Shown in pieces: positions 1 to 7,149 of a stretch of 64,000 bases of DNA. Under the pieces are notes generated by a model. It was not told the DNA's origin. It was given only the letters and a program-made list of their open reading frames with translations, and ran no database searches. The position numbers were made by a program, and so were the translations under genes. Source of the stretch: Nitrososphaerota archaeon (GTDB lineage: Archaea > Thermoproteota > Nitrososphaeria > Nitrososphaerales > Gagatemarchaeaceae); the NCBI GenBank assembly GCA_029785195.1, contig JAFMAD010000001.1, forward strand, positions 186,001 through 250,000, given 5' to 3'. The first letter of the stretch is position 1. Every line of letters starts with the position of its first letter.

Positions 1-174
1 CTTCATCCTGTTCGACTCGCCGACAGCACCGAACAGCCTCTCCGCCTGACGGAGCTTTGCCGCGGACTCGGGGGTCGTCAGTTTCTCGGCCTCGGCCTTC
101 GCCTCCCTGATGTCAGACGGCTGGCATAACTTGAGCTGGATCAGCCGTTGGACGGATGCGTCCTGCTCCTTCAT
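1..174 (-). CDS. ArsR-like winged-helix regulator, N-terminal part
   Basis: The reading frame starts at ATG 174 and runs off the left edge, giving the first 58 residues. A helical, charged N-terminus leads into a segment with LFGAVGESNRMK, which resembles the start of the ArsR-family winged helix (compare LFKALSDPTRLRIL). The DNA-binding helix and any metal-sensing cysteines lie outside the window. An AT-rich stretch at about 190-214 (minus strand reads TTATTATAGATTG) is a plausible TATA region. Role is inferred from this one motif only, so the family call is moderate. Confidence 0.5.
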   Translation of the reverse strand, partial: MKEQDASVQRLIQLKLCQPSDIREAKAEAEKLTTPESAAKLRQAERLFGAVGESNRMK

Positions 175-480
175 CTCGCCTGTCACACGTATCCATCTAT
201 ATCAATCTATAATAACTAACTCTCAGGGCTGGGAATCGCCTTCGCGCAATAAATAGCCCGTTCAGGTCCAAGTCAGGTGAGTGCTGGGATGAGGCGCTTC
301 TTCTGCGACAAGGCGGCTTCCGCTGCATGCCAGGAGCGCGACCGTGCCGGCTGCAAGGGACACGGGACTCGCCATGGCAACCACCGCCACTTTGCCAGGT
401 CAGCTTTCGTCTTTCAGGTCCTCCGGAGGGCATGGCCCAACCCTGCGACCAGGGTGCCATCGACTTGAGAGGAGAGTGAC

Positions 481-733
481 ATGGTTACAACACCCAGCGG
501 GCTCGTCCCCGACTGGATATGGCAGTCCTACGGACACCGCTGCCCGTTCATGTCCATGGGGTACAGGATGGGTCGCTCTCGCTTCTCTGAATTGGATGCC
601 GGAGTTCGCGCTCCTCCTGGCCTGCCTTGTCACCGCGCTCTTCCTTCTCTTCACCGCGCTCTTGGCCGCCCCAGTAGAGGGACGCAAGTGGCAAGGTTCA
701 TGGTGCGGACGCGTTCCGAGCAGGTCGATGTAG
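481..733 (+). pseudogene. FmdE-like fragment running into a frameshifted membrane segment
   Basis: An ATG at 481 follows a GAGGAG ribosome-binding site. Residues about 17-31 read YGHRCPFMSMGYRMG, close to the His-Gly-His-x-Cys-Pro...Gly-Tyr-Arg motif at the N-terminus of FmdE-like proteins (normally a metal-binding, often redox-linked domain). After about 40 codons the similarity stops. The +2 frame instead holds a strongly hydrophobic segment (MPEFALLLACLVTALFLLF, ATG 596, stop 733). The original frame continues to 789 without recognisable content. I read this as a decayed gene or a short chimera. A genuine small membrane peptide at 596-733 is the alternative. Confidence 0.35.
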
Positions 734-809
734 GGTCCGGGCTGCTGATGTGTGGATTAGCGGTCCAGCTGGTCGCCAAGCAGAAATGACTCTGACCACA
801 TGAAATTGG

Positions 810-1079
810 TCAGCAGCAGGGGTTGCCTGCTCGAGAAGTCTCCAAACTGATGCGGGTTCGCAGGCCCTCATCAAGCTCCCCGGGCTGCGGGAACTGGTTC
901 GTCTTTGCCTTCGAATATATCACGTTGCCGTCCCGAACGACATCGAACTGTCCATTGGCGCCAGGCTTGAGCTTGATGACGAAATCGTCGTCGTGGGCGT
1001 GCCCTTCCATGATGGCGCTGGCCAGCTCCAAAGCTCTGGGAAGATAGCAGCTTACGCAGAACTCGAATTGGTACTCCAT
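810..1079 (-). CDS. Rdx-family (SelW/SelT/SelH-like) thioredoxin-fold protein
   Basis: 89-residue protein. The N-terminus MEYQFEFCVSC carries the CxxC redox motif (Cys8, Cys11) directly after the first beta strand, and a conserved FPQPGEL segment lies near residue 75. Both are hallmarks of the Rdx family, whose members are thought to be small thiol oxidoreductases. ATG 1079 is preferred over longer in-frame starts up to 1253 because the family begins just before the CxxC. A TATA-like AATAAATAC lies about 25 nt upstream on the minus strand (near 1098-1108), implying a leaderless or nearly leaderless mRNA. Substrate unknown. Confidence 0.75.
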   Translation of the reverse strand: MEYQFEFCVSCYLPRALELASAIMEGHAHDDDFVIKLKPGANGQFDVVRDGNVIYSKAKTNQFPQPGELDEGLRTRISLETSRAGNPCC

Positions 1080-1312
1080 GGGGTGACAATATTGCGGGGC
1101 GTATTTATTGACTCCTGACGATGACGGGGACATAAACACCCGAACCTGGAATGAATGCTCCTGCAGTCGGAGGAGTCCCCTACTGCCCTTCTTTCTTGGA
1201 GGTCCAGCAGCCGTGGATTCGAGCGCCGTGGCCTGGTCGATCCATAGGAACAAGTTCGCCCTTTGCGTCTGCGCCTAAGCGCCGCTCTGCCGCAGGAGGA
1301 CGGCCCTGACCT

Positions 1313-1633
1313 TCAGGACGGCTCCCCCTTGATCGCCCGCCTGAGCATCTCTCTTGAAGGGGAGCCGGACAATCTTCCCCCTGCTCTGTAGAGCCTGCAT
1401 ACCAGGCCGAAGTCGCTGGGCTGCCTCGCTGCTACGTCGACGTCGACGCCGTCGACCCTGACCGTGGGCGACCCTGGGAACCTCAGCCTCTGGGCGTCCT
1501 TCTCCGAATCTACTTTGACGAGTTCGATTCGAACATCCAGGCCTTCTTGCTCCACAACCTCCTGGATGTCCTCCAGGGTCGTCTTGTAGCTCGGGCAACC
1601 CTCAAAATACATGAGCTCCACCTTCCTAGCCAT
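1313..1633 (-). CDS. thioredoxin-like protein with a single active-site cysteine
   Basis: 106 residues beginning MARKVELMYFEGCPSYK. The strand-then-FEGCPSY arrangement and the later FPGSPTVRVDG (a cis-Pro type segment before strand 3) match small thioredoxin-fold proteins often found beside metal- or mercury-response genes. Only one Cys sits at the CxxC position, with another near residue 79 (LVCRLY), so it may act through a distal disulfide or bind metal. Start ATG 1633 lies 2 nt after the stop of the PadR gene, the third gene of a tight operon. Function is inferred from fold motifs. Confidence 0.6.
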   Translation of the reverse strand: MARKVELMYFEGCPSYKTTLEDIQEVVEQEGLDVRIELVKVDSEKDAQRLRFPGSPTVRVDGVDVDVAARQPSDFGLVCRLYRAGGRLSGSPSREMLRRAIKGEPS

Positions 1634-1634
1634 G

Positions 1635-1994
1635 TCACCGCCAGATCTCCCTGAGCTGCGTGACCCCCTCCACCCACTGGTCCCTGAACCTGCTGTAGTC
1701 CTTCAGCGCCTCCTTCCCCTTCCCGGTGATCCTATACGGCCTCCTCGCCTTCTCTCCCTTCGCCTCGCTCGCCGTCTGCTCGATGTACCCCTTCTCTTCG
1801 AGCCAGGTGAGGGTCGGATAGATCGCGGAAGGTCCCGGCCTCCACATCCCCCTCGTGCGCTGGAATATCTCCTCCATCATCTCGAAGCCGTGCATCGGTC
1901 TTTCGGAGAGGAGGCGGAGGATGTAGGGCTTGAGCATCCCCTGGGGGACCACGCTCACCCTGAAGGGGCCGCACCTGCACCATCCTCCAGGCAC
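1635..1994 (-). CDS. PadR-family transcriptional regulator
   Basis: 119 residues. ILRLLSERPMHGFEMMEEI, then a GPSAIYPTLTWLEEKGYI winged-helix recognition segment, and a C-terminal YRITGKGKEALKDY are diagnostic of PadR repressors. GTG 1994 is chosen because AAGGAG lies about 12 nt upstream; ATG at 'MLKPY' is possible. The N-terminal tail contains WCRC, an unusual pair of cysteines that could make it redox- or metal-responsive (inference). It is the middle gene of a three-gene operon with a Cys-rich small protein upstream and a thioredoxin-like protein downstream. A perfect dyad in the promoter (2211-2226) is a candidate autoregulatory operator. Confidence 0.85.
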   Translation of the reverse strand: MPGGWCRCGPFRVSVVPQGMLKPYILRLLSERPMHGFEMMEEIFQRTRGMWRPGPSAIYPTLTWLEEKGYIEQTASEAKGEKARRPYRITGKGKEALKDYSRFRDQWVEGVTQLREIWR

Positions 1995-2000
1995 TGCCTT

Positions 2001-2180
2001 CTACTCCTTCTTCCCTTTGAGGTTCTGGATCCTCTTCTCCAGAGCTGTTATCTCGGACTCGAGGTTCACCTTGTAGTCCTCCAGCTCCTCGACGAATTCG
2101 TCCCTGCTCCTAGGCCGATAATAGCCCGGCCCGGAGCAGTTGCAGCCGCACTGACCGCCCGCCCATCCATGTCTTGGCAT
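2001..2180 (-). CDS. small Cys/Gly-rich, coiled-coil protein (DUF5320-like)
   Basis: 59 residues from ATG 2180 to TAG 2001. The first half is Gly/Cys-rich (MPRHGWAGGQCGCNCSGPGYY). The second half (residues 28-59) is a charged heptad-like helix ending GKKE. This arrangement resembles DUF5320-type small proteins. The CGCNC cluster could coordinate a metal. It leads the operon with PadR (6 nt gap) and the thioredoxin-like gene. Function unknown. Confidence 0.65.
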   Translation of the reverse strand: MPRHGWAGGQCGCNCSGPGYYRPRSRDEFVEELEDYKVNLESEITALEKRIQNLKGKKE

Positions 2181-2210
2181 TGCTTTGCTTCGCCTCTCTG
2201 TACGGCCCTC

Positions 2211-2226
2211 ATATCACCTCTGATAT
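2211..2226. promoter_or_regulatory. candidate PadR operator overlapping the TATA box
   Basis: Perfect inverted repeat ATATCA-CCTC-TGATAT in front of the Cys-rich/PadR operon (start 2180). Read on the minus strand, the repeat includes ACTTATATCA, a plausible TATA element. A repressor bound here would therefore block transcription factor access. Assignment to PadR is inference from position. Confidence 0.45.
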
Positions 2227-2240
2227 AAGTCTTGTAGGAG

Positions 2241-2568
2241 ATTCCCAATCGCGAGAAATGTACTGGCTCTCGGCCAGAAGCAAAATGTCGGGGAGGAGGT
2301 CGGTACCAGCGCTATCTCCCCCCGCTCTCAGAGGTTAAGGCGAACGCCCCCAGGATTCCAGAGTCACGAACGCAGCCGGGTGAGCGCCTGGCGTGAGCGT
2401 CGGTGGAACTCCTCAGAAACAAGAGGAAGAACGTTCGCCCGCACGGCCATGGCCGGTGGCCTACGCTCGCGCGCGTAGGGCTCGACCAGATCATGTTCCG
2501 CACAGGCGTCCTGCTCAGACAGAGCGTAGCCGACCCGCATACGAAGGGCCAGGCTATCGTCTGCGGCG
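2241..2568. other. intergenic region without recognisable gene
   Basis: Short frames on both strands have no recognisable product. A hairpin CCTACGC-loop-GCGTAGG lies at about 2460-2479. I see no tRNA, C/D boxes or TATA element convincing enough to name. Confidence 0.4.
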
Positions 2569-2952
2569 TCAGGAGGAGTTAGGCGTCGCTTTGAAACTCT
2601 TGAGGTACTTGACCAGCTCGACGAAGTCAGGGTTCTTGTCTGCCTTCAGCATACGTACCGGGAACTCCCGGCTGTTGACCATCGCCCTCTTCTCTTCCTG
2701 AAAACTGGTCTCCGTGAAGCTGACTATCGCATAATGGATGATGCCTTTCAGGTTCTCTGATATCGTCTCCGGCGTCGGCGGGAACTGGCCTATCGCGAAG
2801 GCTACCCCATCGATCCAGTTGACCGCGGGGATCCCGGCCTGCTTCTGCGCCTCGGCCTGCTCGACTATCGACTTGAAGAAGTCAGGGACGTCGAGCTTCC
2901 TGAGCTCGTGGACCACGATCTTCTGATATGGGCGGTATTCTATTTCGACCAT
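2569..2952 (-). CDS. hypothetical protein, soluble, about 127 residues
   Basis: Not recognised. Starts ATG 2952, with CTTTAATACC about 30 nt upstream on the minus strand as a probable TATA box. The protein is soluble and mixed alpha/beta, with two conserved-looking blocks: VNWIDGVAFAIGQFPPTPETIS (about residues 45-65) and a C-terminal NPDFVELVKYLKSF. No cysteines, no signal peptide, no membrane segment. Composition and codon usage match the neighbours, so I consider it a real gene. It stands alone, divergent from nothing and followed by 390 nt of non-coding DNA. Confidence 0.6.
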   Translation of the reverse strand: MVEIEYRPYQKIVVHELRKLDVPDFFKSIVEQAEAQKQAGIPAVNWIDGVAFAIGQFPPTPETISENLKGIIHYAIVSFTETSFQEEKRAMVNSREFPVRMLKADKNPDFVELVKYLKSFKATPNSS

Positions 2953-3194
2953 TCTCGACCCTCAGTCACGTTTGGTCGGTAGGTATTAAAGGGCAGGCGA
3001 CTTCCGGTCGCCCTGACGGAAGGAGACAGCGGAGTCGCCAAGGTCGACGCAAACCCTGGCATGGTGTCGAGGGGGGCCAGCAGTCTTTTGGAGGCAAGTC
3101 GCGGGGCTTCTCGGAGGCTTTTCCGGTGAAGGTTCGGCCAGGGCAGTCAACTCCCTCCCCTGCATCGCCAAAGCCGGCCCCCGCGTACTCGGCG

Positions 3195-3638
3195 TCATTC
3201 TAGGCTGAGGTACAGAAGGACGGTGTAAGCCACCACGGTGAAGACGTCTGCCGCCGAGAAGTAGGGGCCGAAGACCTCGGAGAACGTCCCCACGTAGCCG
3301 AGCAGGAGCGGGTACTGGAAAAAAGACTGGAAGAGGAGGGCGAACATCACCACCAGGATGCCTAGGCTGAACCTCGCCTTCGTCTGGGCGTAGATCCGGA
3401 CGTACACCGCGACTATCGCCACCAGAAGGGCTATGCTGACGGTGGACAGGATGGTGTGTATCACCAGCAGGTTCCTGAGCTGGAAGTAGAACTGGAAGCC
3501 GAAGGGGGTCGGTTCGTAGGGGAGAGGGACGTAGGCCGAAAGGGCGAGCCCGACGAGGGCGCCGACGGCGAGGACGATTGGGACGAGGACCTTCGATGGG
3601 CCGCTCTTCCTCGCGGGGGGCGCGGGCTGCTCGCTCAT
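3195..3638 (-). CDS. four-helix membrane protein paired with an HTH regulator
   Basis: 147 residues with about four predicted membrane helices (roughly 18-38, 58-80, 92-112, 126-144) after a Pro-rich cytoplasmic tail. Start ATG 3638 overlaps the stop of the upstream winged-helix gene by 4 nt (ATGA), so the two are translationally coupled. Pairs of a small winged-helix protein and a small membrane protein are common in archaea and may form a membrane-signal module. No enzymatic motif is visible. Confidence 0.7.
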   Translation of the reverse strand: MSEQPAPPARKSGPSKVLVPIVLAVGALVGLALSAYVPLPYEPTPFGFQFYFQLRNLLVIHTILSTVSIALLVAIVAVYVRIYAQTKARFSLGILVVMFALLFQSFFQYPLLLGYVGTFSEVFGPYFSAADVFTVVAYTVLLYLSLE

Positions 3639-4072
3639 CGCCGTCTCTTCCCTCCCGCCCTCGCGAGTATCGCATCGAGCGCAGGCCAGTGCGCCTCCAT
3701 CGAGTCAGACAAGAAGTAGAGCCTCCCATAGGCGTCCCCCTCGGTGACTATGATGCGGTTGTCAGCCAACACCTTGAGGTGGTGCCGCACCGTCGTGTAG
3801 TCGAGCCCGAGGGCCTGCGAAAGCTGCTGGGCGTTCCTGGGCTGGTCCCTGATCGCCTTCAACACCTCCGCCCTCGTCGGCGCGCCGGTGCTCCCAGCGA
3901 AGAGCCACCAGAGGAGACGCTCGAATGGGTCCAACGCCAGTCGCTCGTCGTATGCTGGTCGCAATAACAGTATCGCGCCCGAGGTGGCGTTTCCGACCGC
4001 CCTCTCCCTGCGGAGCCTCGGCGCCAAGCCCCCTGAGCCCGCCCTGCTATGGGAGAGTGCCAACTTGAACAC
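3635..4072 (-). CDS. winged-helix transcriptional regulator (ArsR-like)
   Basis: The core from about residue 65 reads RAEVLKAIRDQPRNAQQLSQ then LGLDYTTVRHHLKVLADNRIIV, a standard winged helix with the recognition helix TTVRHHLKVL. The first 50 residues are poorly conserved and overlap the 3' end of the htrA-like gene by 26 nt, so the true start may lie further downstream. No alternative ATG/GTG is obvious. Coupled by ATGA overlap to the membrane protein at 3195-3638, which probably acts with it. Confidence 0.7.
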   Translation of the reverse strand: MFKLALSHSRAGSGGLAPRLRRERAVGNATSGAILLLRPAYDERLALDPFERLLWWLFAGSTGAPTRAEVLKAIRDQPRNAQQLSQALGLDYTTVRHHLKVLADNRIIVTEGDAYGRLYFLSDSMEAHWPALDAILARAGGKRRR

Positions 4073-5264
4073 TTATTGTCTCCGCGGAGCCCGCGCTCAT
4101 CACCCCGAGGTCCACAGTCTGGCCAGGGAGGGCGTTCACCTCCAGCCACGCGCTGAGGGCGTCCGTGCTTATCACCTTGGTTCCGTTCACTGAAACTATC
4201 ACGTCGCCCCCGATCTGGTAGGTAGTCCCCTCCACGGTCACGTTCCGCGCCCCCCCTATGAGTCCCGCTTGGGCTGCGGGGCCTCCGGGAGCCACCGACT
4301 CGACCAGGACGCCGTAGGTCACGTTGGAGCCTGTCGCCTGGGCGAGTTGATAAGTCATATCGGCTGCTGACGAGATGCCAAGATACGGATGGAGGGTGTA
4401 GTTCCCTGTCGTCACCAGCGAGGGGAGCTCGCGCGCTATCGTGCTGGCGGGGATGGCGAAGCCTAGCCCCTGCGAGTCGGTCACAGCCGCCGTGGTTATC
4501 CCGACTACCTCGCCTTCGGAGTTGAGCAGGGGCCCCCCCGAGTTGCCTGGGTTTATCGCGGCGCTGAACTGTATGACATCGGGGATCGTCACGCCCGTGG
4601 TCGACTCGGTGATGGTCCTCCCGGTCTGACTCACTATCCCGTCCGTCATCGACCCGGCCAGCCCAAGCGGGCTCCCGATGGCGTACACCTGCTCCCCTAC
4701 GGCGACGGCTTCGGCCGAGCCCAGGACCTCCAGGGGGTGGAACTCGCCCGCGGGGGCCTGGGCCTGGAGGACCGCGAGGTCCATGTATGGGTCTGTCCCT
4801 TTGACCTGCGCAGGATACGAGTTGCCGTCGGAGAACGTGACAGTGATGTTTGTGACCCCGCTGACCACGTGGTTATTCGTGACCACGTAAGGCGACCCGT
4901 CGTAGGTGACGACGAACCCTGAACCCTGGACGCTCTCGAGAGATGTGATCGGACCGAAGAAGCTCTCCTGTGTCGTCAGTGCGTACCCCTGGACCGTCAC
5001 CACGCTGGCGCTGAGGTTCGCGTAAAGACCCTCGGCCCCCGGAAGGGATTGGTCGGACTGCGTCGAGGCGGCGGCGAGCTGGTTCTGGAGCGCCTGGTTG
5101 GCCGCCTGGAGGCTCTTCACTTCTGCCTGGAGCGAGCTCACCTCCGGCTGCGCCTGACCATGGCCGTCGTCCGCCACATAGTATGCGACGAAAGAGAGCG
5201 CGAGCAGCGCAGCCACAAGCACCGCGGCCAGCCTCCATCTACCGTGACGCGTCTCGGCTTCCAT
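4047..5264 (-). CDS. membrane-anchored HtrA/DegP-type serine protease
   Basis: 405 residues: N-terminal membrane helix (about 11-30), a coiled coil (about 41-68), a trypsin-like domain, then one PDZ domain (about 295-395). The catalytic triad is complete: His132 in VTNNHVV, Asp162 in MDLAVL, Ser242 in GNSGGPL. HtrA proteases degrade or refold damaged extracytoplasmic proteins, and this one should face outside. The coiled coil between anchor and protease is extra to the minimal family and may drive oligomerisation. Divergent from the ECF-like gene, with a strong palindrome at 5383-5401 in between. Confidence 0.9.
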   Translation of the reverse strand: MEAETRHGRWRLAAVLVAALLALSFVAYYVADDGHGQAQPEVSSLQAEVKSLQAANQALQNQLAAASTQSDQSLPGAEGLYANLSASVVTVQGYALTTQESFFGPITSLESVQGSGFVVTYDGSPYVVTNNHVVSGVTNITVTFSDGNSYPAQVKGTDPYMDLAVLQAQAPAGEFHPLEVLGSAEAVAVGEQVYAIGSPLGLAGSMTDGIVSQTGRTITESTTGVTIPDVIQFSAAINPGNSGGPLLNSEGEVVGITTAAVTDSQGLGFAIPASTIARELPSLVTTGNYTLHPYLGISSAADMTYQLAQATGSNVTYGVLVESVAPGGPAAQAGLIGGARNVTVEGTTYQIGGDVIVSVNGTKVISTDALSAWLEVNALPGQTVDLGVMSAGSAETISVQVGTLP

Positions 5265-5382
5265 GCCCGCGAACCGGAGCCTGAGGTATTTAGTGGATTT
5301 CCGAAATCGTTCCCTAATCTATGCTGAATCTCTTGAGAGTCCGGCTGCTGCGTTTCCCAGCGAGCGCGCCTGACATATAGAA

Positions 5383-5401
5383 GTCTATAGTTACTATAGA
5401 C
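5383..5401. promoter_or_regulatory. 19-bp perfect palindromic operator
   Basis: GTCTATAGTTACTATAGAC: two perfect 8-bp arms around TTA, located 35 nt before the ATG of the ECF-like gene. ACATATAG at 5373-5380 directly upstream can serve as its TATA box, so the palindrome falls near the transcription start and would suit a repressor. The regulator is not identifiable here. Confidence 0.6.
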
Positions 5402-5435
5402 CACGCTGAAATACGAAGGCGGGGGGATAGAGGGC

Positions 5436-6230
5436 ATGGGGGCCACTGTCGGGTCCGCCAAGGCCAGCGTCACTGCTCAGGTGAGCGTGATAGCGGTCTC
5501 CGCCGCCCTCTTCGCCCTGGCGAAGGGGATCACCGCATACATACGCACCCCGTGGGGGGTCGGCCAGCTGTTCATAGCGTCCTTCATCCCCGTGTATTTC
5601 GCCGTCACGTCCGACGCCATCCCGGCGGCCCTTGGGGCCGGGATAGGCTCCTTCCTCGGAGACCTCTTCTTCCTCGTCCCCCTCGGGGCGACCACCCCCT
5701 TCTTCGCGCTTACCGTGGGCGCGCCTGCGAACTTCATCGCCACCTTCCTCCTCGCTGTCTTCGTCAAGAGGTATACGTCGTGGCCGTCGTTCGTCGCCGC
5801 GACCGTCTGCTTCCTCACCCTCGGCAACTTCATCGCCGGGGCCCTGCTCTGGTGGCTCGCCCCCCTCCCGTCAGCCAGCCTCATCCTTGGATTCACCGTC
5901 TATTGGGACATGACCGCGATACCTGCGATACTGATAGGCGTCCCAGCCCTGGTCCGGGCTACCGGCCCCCTGATCGGGCGTTCACAGATGCTCAGGTACG
6001 TCCCTGCATGGTCGGGCGTCGGGAGGAGGCAGATGGCGTGGTCACTCCTGTTCTCCCTCGTCTTTGTCGGGTTCGGCGGTGCCATATTCCTCTTCGCGCC
6101 TTCGACCCTCAGCGGATGGCCGGGCCTCGCCACCTACTTCGCGATCGCAGGCGTGGCCGTGGTGATCTTCGGGCCCCTGGCGAGCCTCCTCACAGGGAAG
6201 AGGCTGGGGGCGACCCGGACTGCGGGGTAG
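5436..6230 (+). CDS. ECF-type transporter S-component-like membrane protein
   Basis: 264 residues and about six membrane helices. The pattern of short loops, a conserved TPWGVGQLFIASFIPVYFA block after helix 1, and an AALGAGIGSFLGDLF segment resemble substrate-binding S components of energy-coupling-factor vitamin transporters. No EcfA or EcfT gene is present in the window. The ligand cannot be told. Placement directly before pantoate kinase (coenzyme A synthesis) could hint at a pantothenate-related substrate, but this is inference. Probably controlled by the palindrome at 5383-5401. Confidence 0.6.
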   Translation: MGATVGSAKASVTAQVSVIAVSAALFALAKGITAYIRTPWGVGQLFIASFIPVYFAVTSDAIPAALGAGIGSFLGDLFFLVPLGATTPFFALTVGAPANFIATFLLAVFVKRYTSWPSFVAATVCFLTLGNFIAGALLWWLAPLPSASLILGFTVYWDMTAIPAILIGVPALVRATGPLIGRSQMLRYVPAWSGVGRRQMAWSLLFSLVFVGFGGAIFLFAPSTLSGWPGLATYFAIAGVAVVIFGPLASLLTGKRLGATRTAG

Positions 6231-7149
6231 GCGAGCCTCCGCCTTCGCCCCTTCGGCGATAACCAACTTCTTCGAGATCAGCTACGACGGCTCCGCCGAG
6301 GCGCGGGGGGCAACGGGAGGGGGGTACATACTCTCCAGGGGGACGGTCTCAAGCGCAGAAGCGGCCAGGGACAGGACCGGGGTCACCACCGTCGTCAACG
6401 GGGACCCAGACTACGACGCCCGGACCACGCGCAGGGCCGTAGAGCTCCTGCTGGCGTCGTCGCGCAGAGAGGGCCTGTCCATGCGCATCGACCAGAGGGT
6501 GGACACGCCCATCGGCGCAGGGTTCGGGGCAAGCGCTTCTGCGGCCACCTCGGCGGTGTACGCCGCAGCCGCGGCCGCAGGAATACGCAGGCCAAAGCGG
6601 GCGCTCGCCCTCCCTGCCCACAGGGCGGAAGTCATCGAGCAGACCGGGCTGGGGACGGTCTCTGTGATCTACGATTCGGTCGGCGCGGGCGCCATCACCG
6701 TCTCTGGAGAGCCTGGGGCCTCGCGTTTCGTCACGGTCGACGTCCCCGCGGGGATGAAGATAGTCACTGGGTGCATCGCCCCCTTCGACAAGAGGGATGC
6801 GTTCTCTTCGAAGCCTGTGCGCGAGAGGATAAACTCGCTGGGGCGCTCTGCCCTGCGGGCGTTCCTCGCGGACCCGACCCTTGACACCCTCGCGTCAGAG
6901 GGGGAAAGGTTCTCGGCGGGGCTGGGCCTCGAGTCGCCGGAGGTGCAGAAGCTGATACGCGCCGCCAAGGGGTCGGGGGCGAAGTACGCCAGCCAGAACA
7001 TGATAGGATATTCGGTACACTGCTTGGCCGACGCCGAAGCGGCCGACAGGGTCTCCGCCGCGCTGCGGGGGTTCGGCCCCGGGGTGAAGGTCGACGTCTA
7101 CGAAGTGGGGACGAGGAGGGCGGGGGTCCTGCGCCCTAGCCGCAGGTGA
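6220..7149 (+). CDS. pantoate kinase (GHMP superfamily), probable CTG start
   Basis: Archaeal pantoate kinase phosphorylates pantoate on the archaeal route to coenzyme A. The N-terminus FAPSAITNFFEIS, the GATGGGYILSRGT segment, the GHMP nucleotide loop PIGAGFGASASA (about residue 100) and the C-terminal GVKVDVYEVGTRRAG support it. The open frame begins after a stop at 6163, and no ATG, GTG or TTG precedes the conserved N-terminus. The only near-cognate codon in the right place is CTG 6220, which overlaps the stop of the upstream gene by 11 nt. ATG 6481 would remove a third of the domain, so it is rejected. Coupled to the ECF-like gene. Confidence 0.85.
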   Translation: MRGRRASAFAPSAITNFFEISYDGSAEARGATGGGYILSRGTVSSAEAARDRTGVTTVVNGDPDYDARTTRRAVELLLASSRREGLSMRIDQRVDTPIGAGFGASASAATSAVYAAAAAAGIRRPKRALALPAHRAEVIEQTGLGTVSVIYDSVGAGAITVSGEPGASRFVTVDVPAGMKIVTGCIAPFDKRDAFSSKPVRERINSLGRSALRAFLADPTLDTLASEGERFSAGLGLESPEVQKLIRAAKGSGAKYASQNMIGYSVHCLADAEAADRVSAALRGFGPGVKVDVYEVGTRRAGVLRPSRR

